Of a DNA stretch of 6,593 nucleotides, positions 6,480 through 6,593 are shown one piece after another. The notes under the pieces were generated by a model. That model did not search any database and was not told where the DNA came from. It worked only from the letters and a program-made list of their open reading frames with translations. The translations under genes and the position numbers were made by a program. The DNA is from an uncultured Clostridia bacterium (GTDB lineage: Bacteria > Bacillota > Clostridia > Oscillospirales > Oscillospiraceae): positions 1 to 6,593 of the forward strand of contig CAMWSZ010000174.1 in assembly GCA_947177005.1 (NCBI GenBank), written 5' to 3'. Position 1 is the stretch's first letter, and every line of letters starts with the position of its first letter.

Positions 6480-6481
6480 TT

Positions 6482-6593
6482 TTACTGCTTGAGCTCCACC
6501 ACGGTGACGCCGTCCTCTCCCTCGCCGTACCGGCCCAGGCGGAAGGACTTCACGGACGGGTGGCGCTTGAGCTGCTGATGGACCGCCTTGCGC
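6482..6593 (-). CDS. mutS2: Endonuclease MutS2 (C-terminal end of the Smr domain only)
   Basis: Only the last 36 residues are present; the gene enters from the right edge of the window and ends with TAA at 6484-6482. The fragment begins RKAVHQQLKRHP, continues VKSFRLGRYGEGEDG and ends VTVVELKQ. It matches, from memory, the end of the Smr nuclease domain of MutS2, where a conserved HPxVKSFRxG block is followed by a Gly/Glu-rich turn and GVTVVEL. In Firmicutes MutS2 (also called RqcU) acts on collided ribosomes and has been linked to recombination control. A stand-alone Smr protein would look similar in so short a piece, but the HP-VKSFR-GxxxEG form favours MutS2. It is upstream of and co-directional with ptsH, separated by 314 bp. 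Confidence 0.85.
   Translation of the reverse strand, partial: RKAVHQQLKRHPSVKSFRLGRYGEGEDGVTVVELKQ

Larger units (their letters stand above)
6168..6481. other. Gap between mutS2 and ptsH (314 bp)
   Basis: No convincing protein gene is seen on either strand. On the minus strand, from mutS2 toward ptsH, it holds a GC-rich hairpin (6441-6479), a weaker hairpin with a short T-run (6346-6380), an operator-like palindrome (6303-6325), the ptsH promoter (6251-6279) and a roughly 77-nt leader. The leader contains a small 5-bp GC hairpin (6215-6229) and the ptsH ribosome binding site. The part next to mutS2 is GC-rich and the part next to ptsH is AT-rich. I recognise no known riboswitch or structured RNA. 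Confidence 0.7.

Overview
The window looks like ordinary chromosome from a GC-rich member of the Clostridia, probably Oscillospiraceae-like. This is inferred from gene style: strong GGAGG-type ribosome binding sites, an HPr carrying both His15 and Ser46, a MutS2 C-terminus, a BmpA/NupOPQ-type nucleoside permease, and clearly GC-rich codon choice. No database search was possible. No mobile element, CRISPR array, rRNA, tRNA or phage gene was seen.

Left block (1-3924, plus strand): the 3' end of a nucleoside-type operon. The order is a truncated ABC transporter permease, uridine phosphorylase (udp), deoxyribose-phosphate aldolase (deoC), purine nucleoside phosphorylase of the trimeric PNP-I type, and an amidohydrolase-type guanine deaminase (guaD). 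Gaps are 13 to 54 bp, nearly every gene has its own ribosome binding site, and no internal terminator was seen. Together they import nucleosides, release the bases by phosphorolysis, feed deoxyribose into glycolysis as acetaldehyde and glyceraldehyde-3-phosphate, and deaminate guanine to xanthine plus ammonia. Phosphopentomutase, cytidine deaminase and the rest of the transporter would have to lie upstream or elsewhere.

Middle (3923-3980): a long inverted repeat between the convergent operons, best read as a shared bidirectional terminator.

Right block (3990-6593, minus strand): transcription runs from the 3' end of mutS2, cut by the window edge, through a 314-bp gap holding a sigma-A-like promoter and several inverted repeats, to the HPr gene (ptsH), then a canonical intrinsic terminator, then uvrC. 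UvrC keeps the GIY-YIG nuclease, four cysteines matching the proposed Fe-S site, the UVR motif, the RNase H-like nuclease and the C-terminal helix-hairpin-helix.

I do not see a new biological system. The points most worth checking are an operator-like palindrome upstream of the ptsH promoter, a terminator immediately in front of the uvrC ribosome binding site, and a GC-rich hairpin after mutS2 whose T-run faces the opposite strand.
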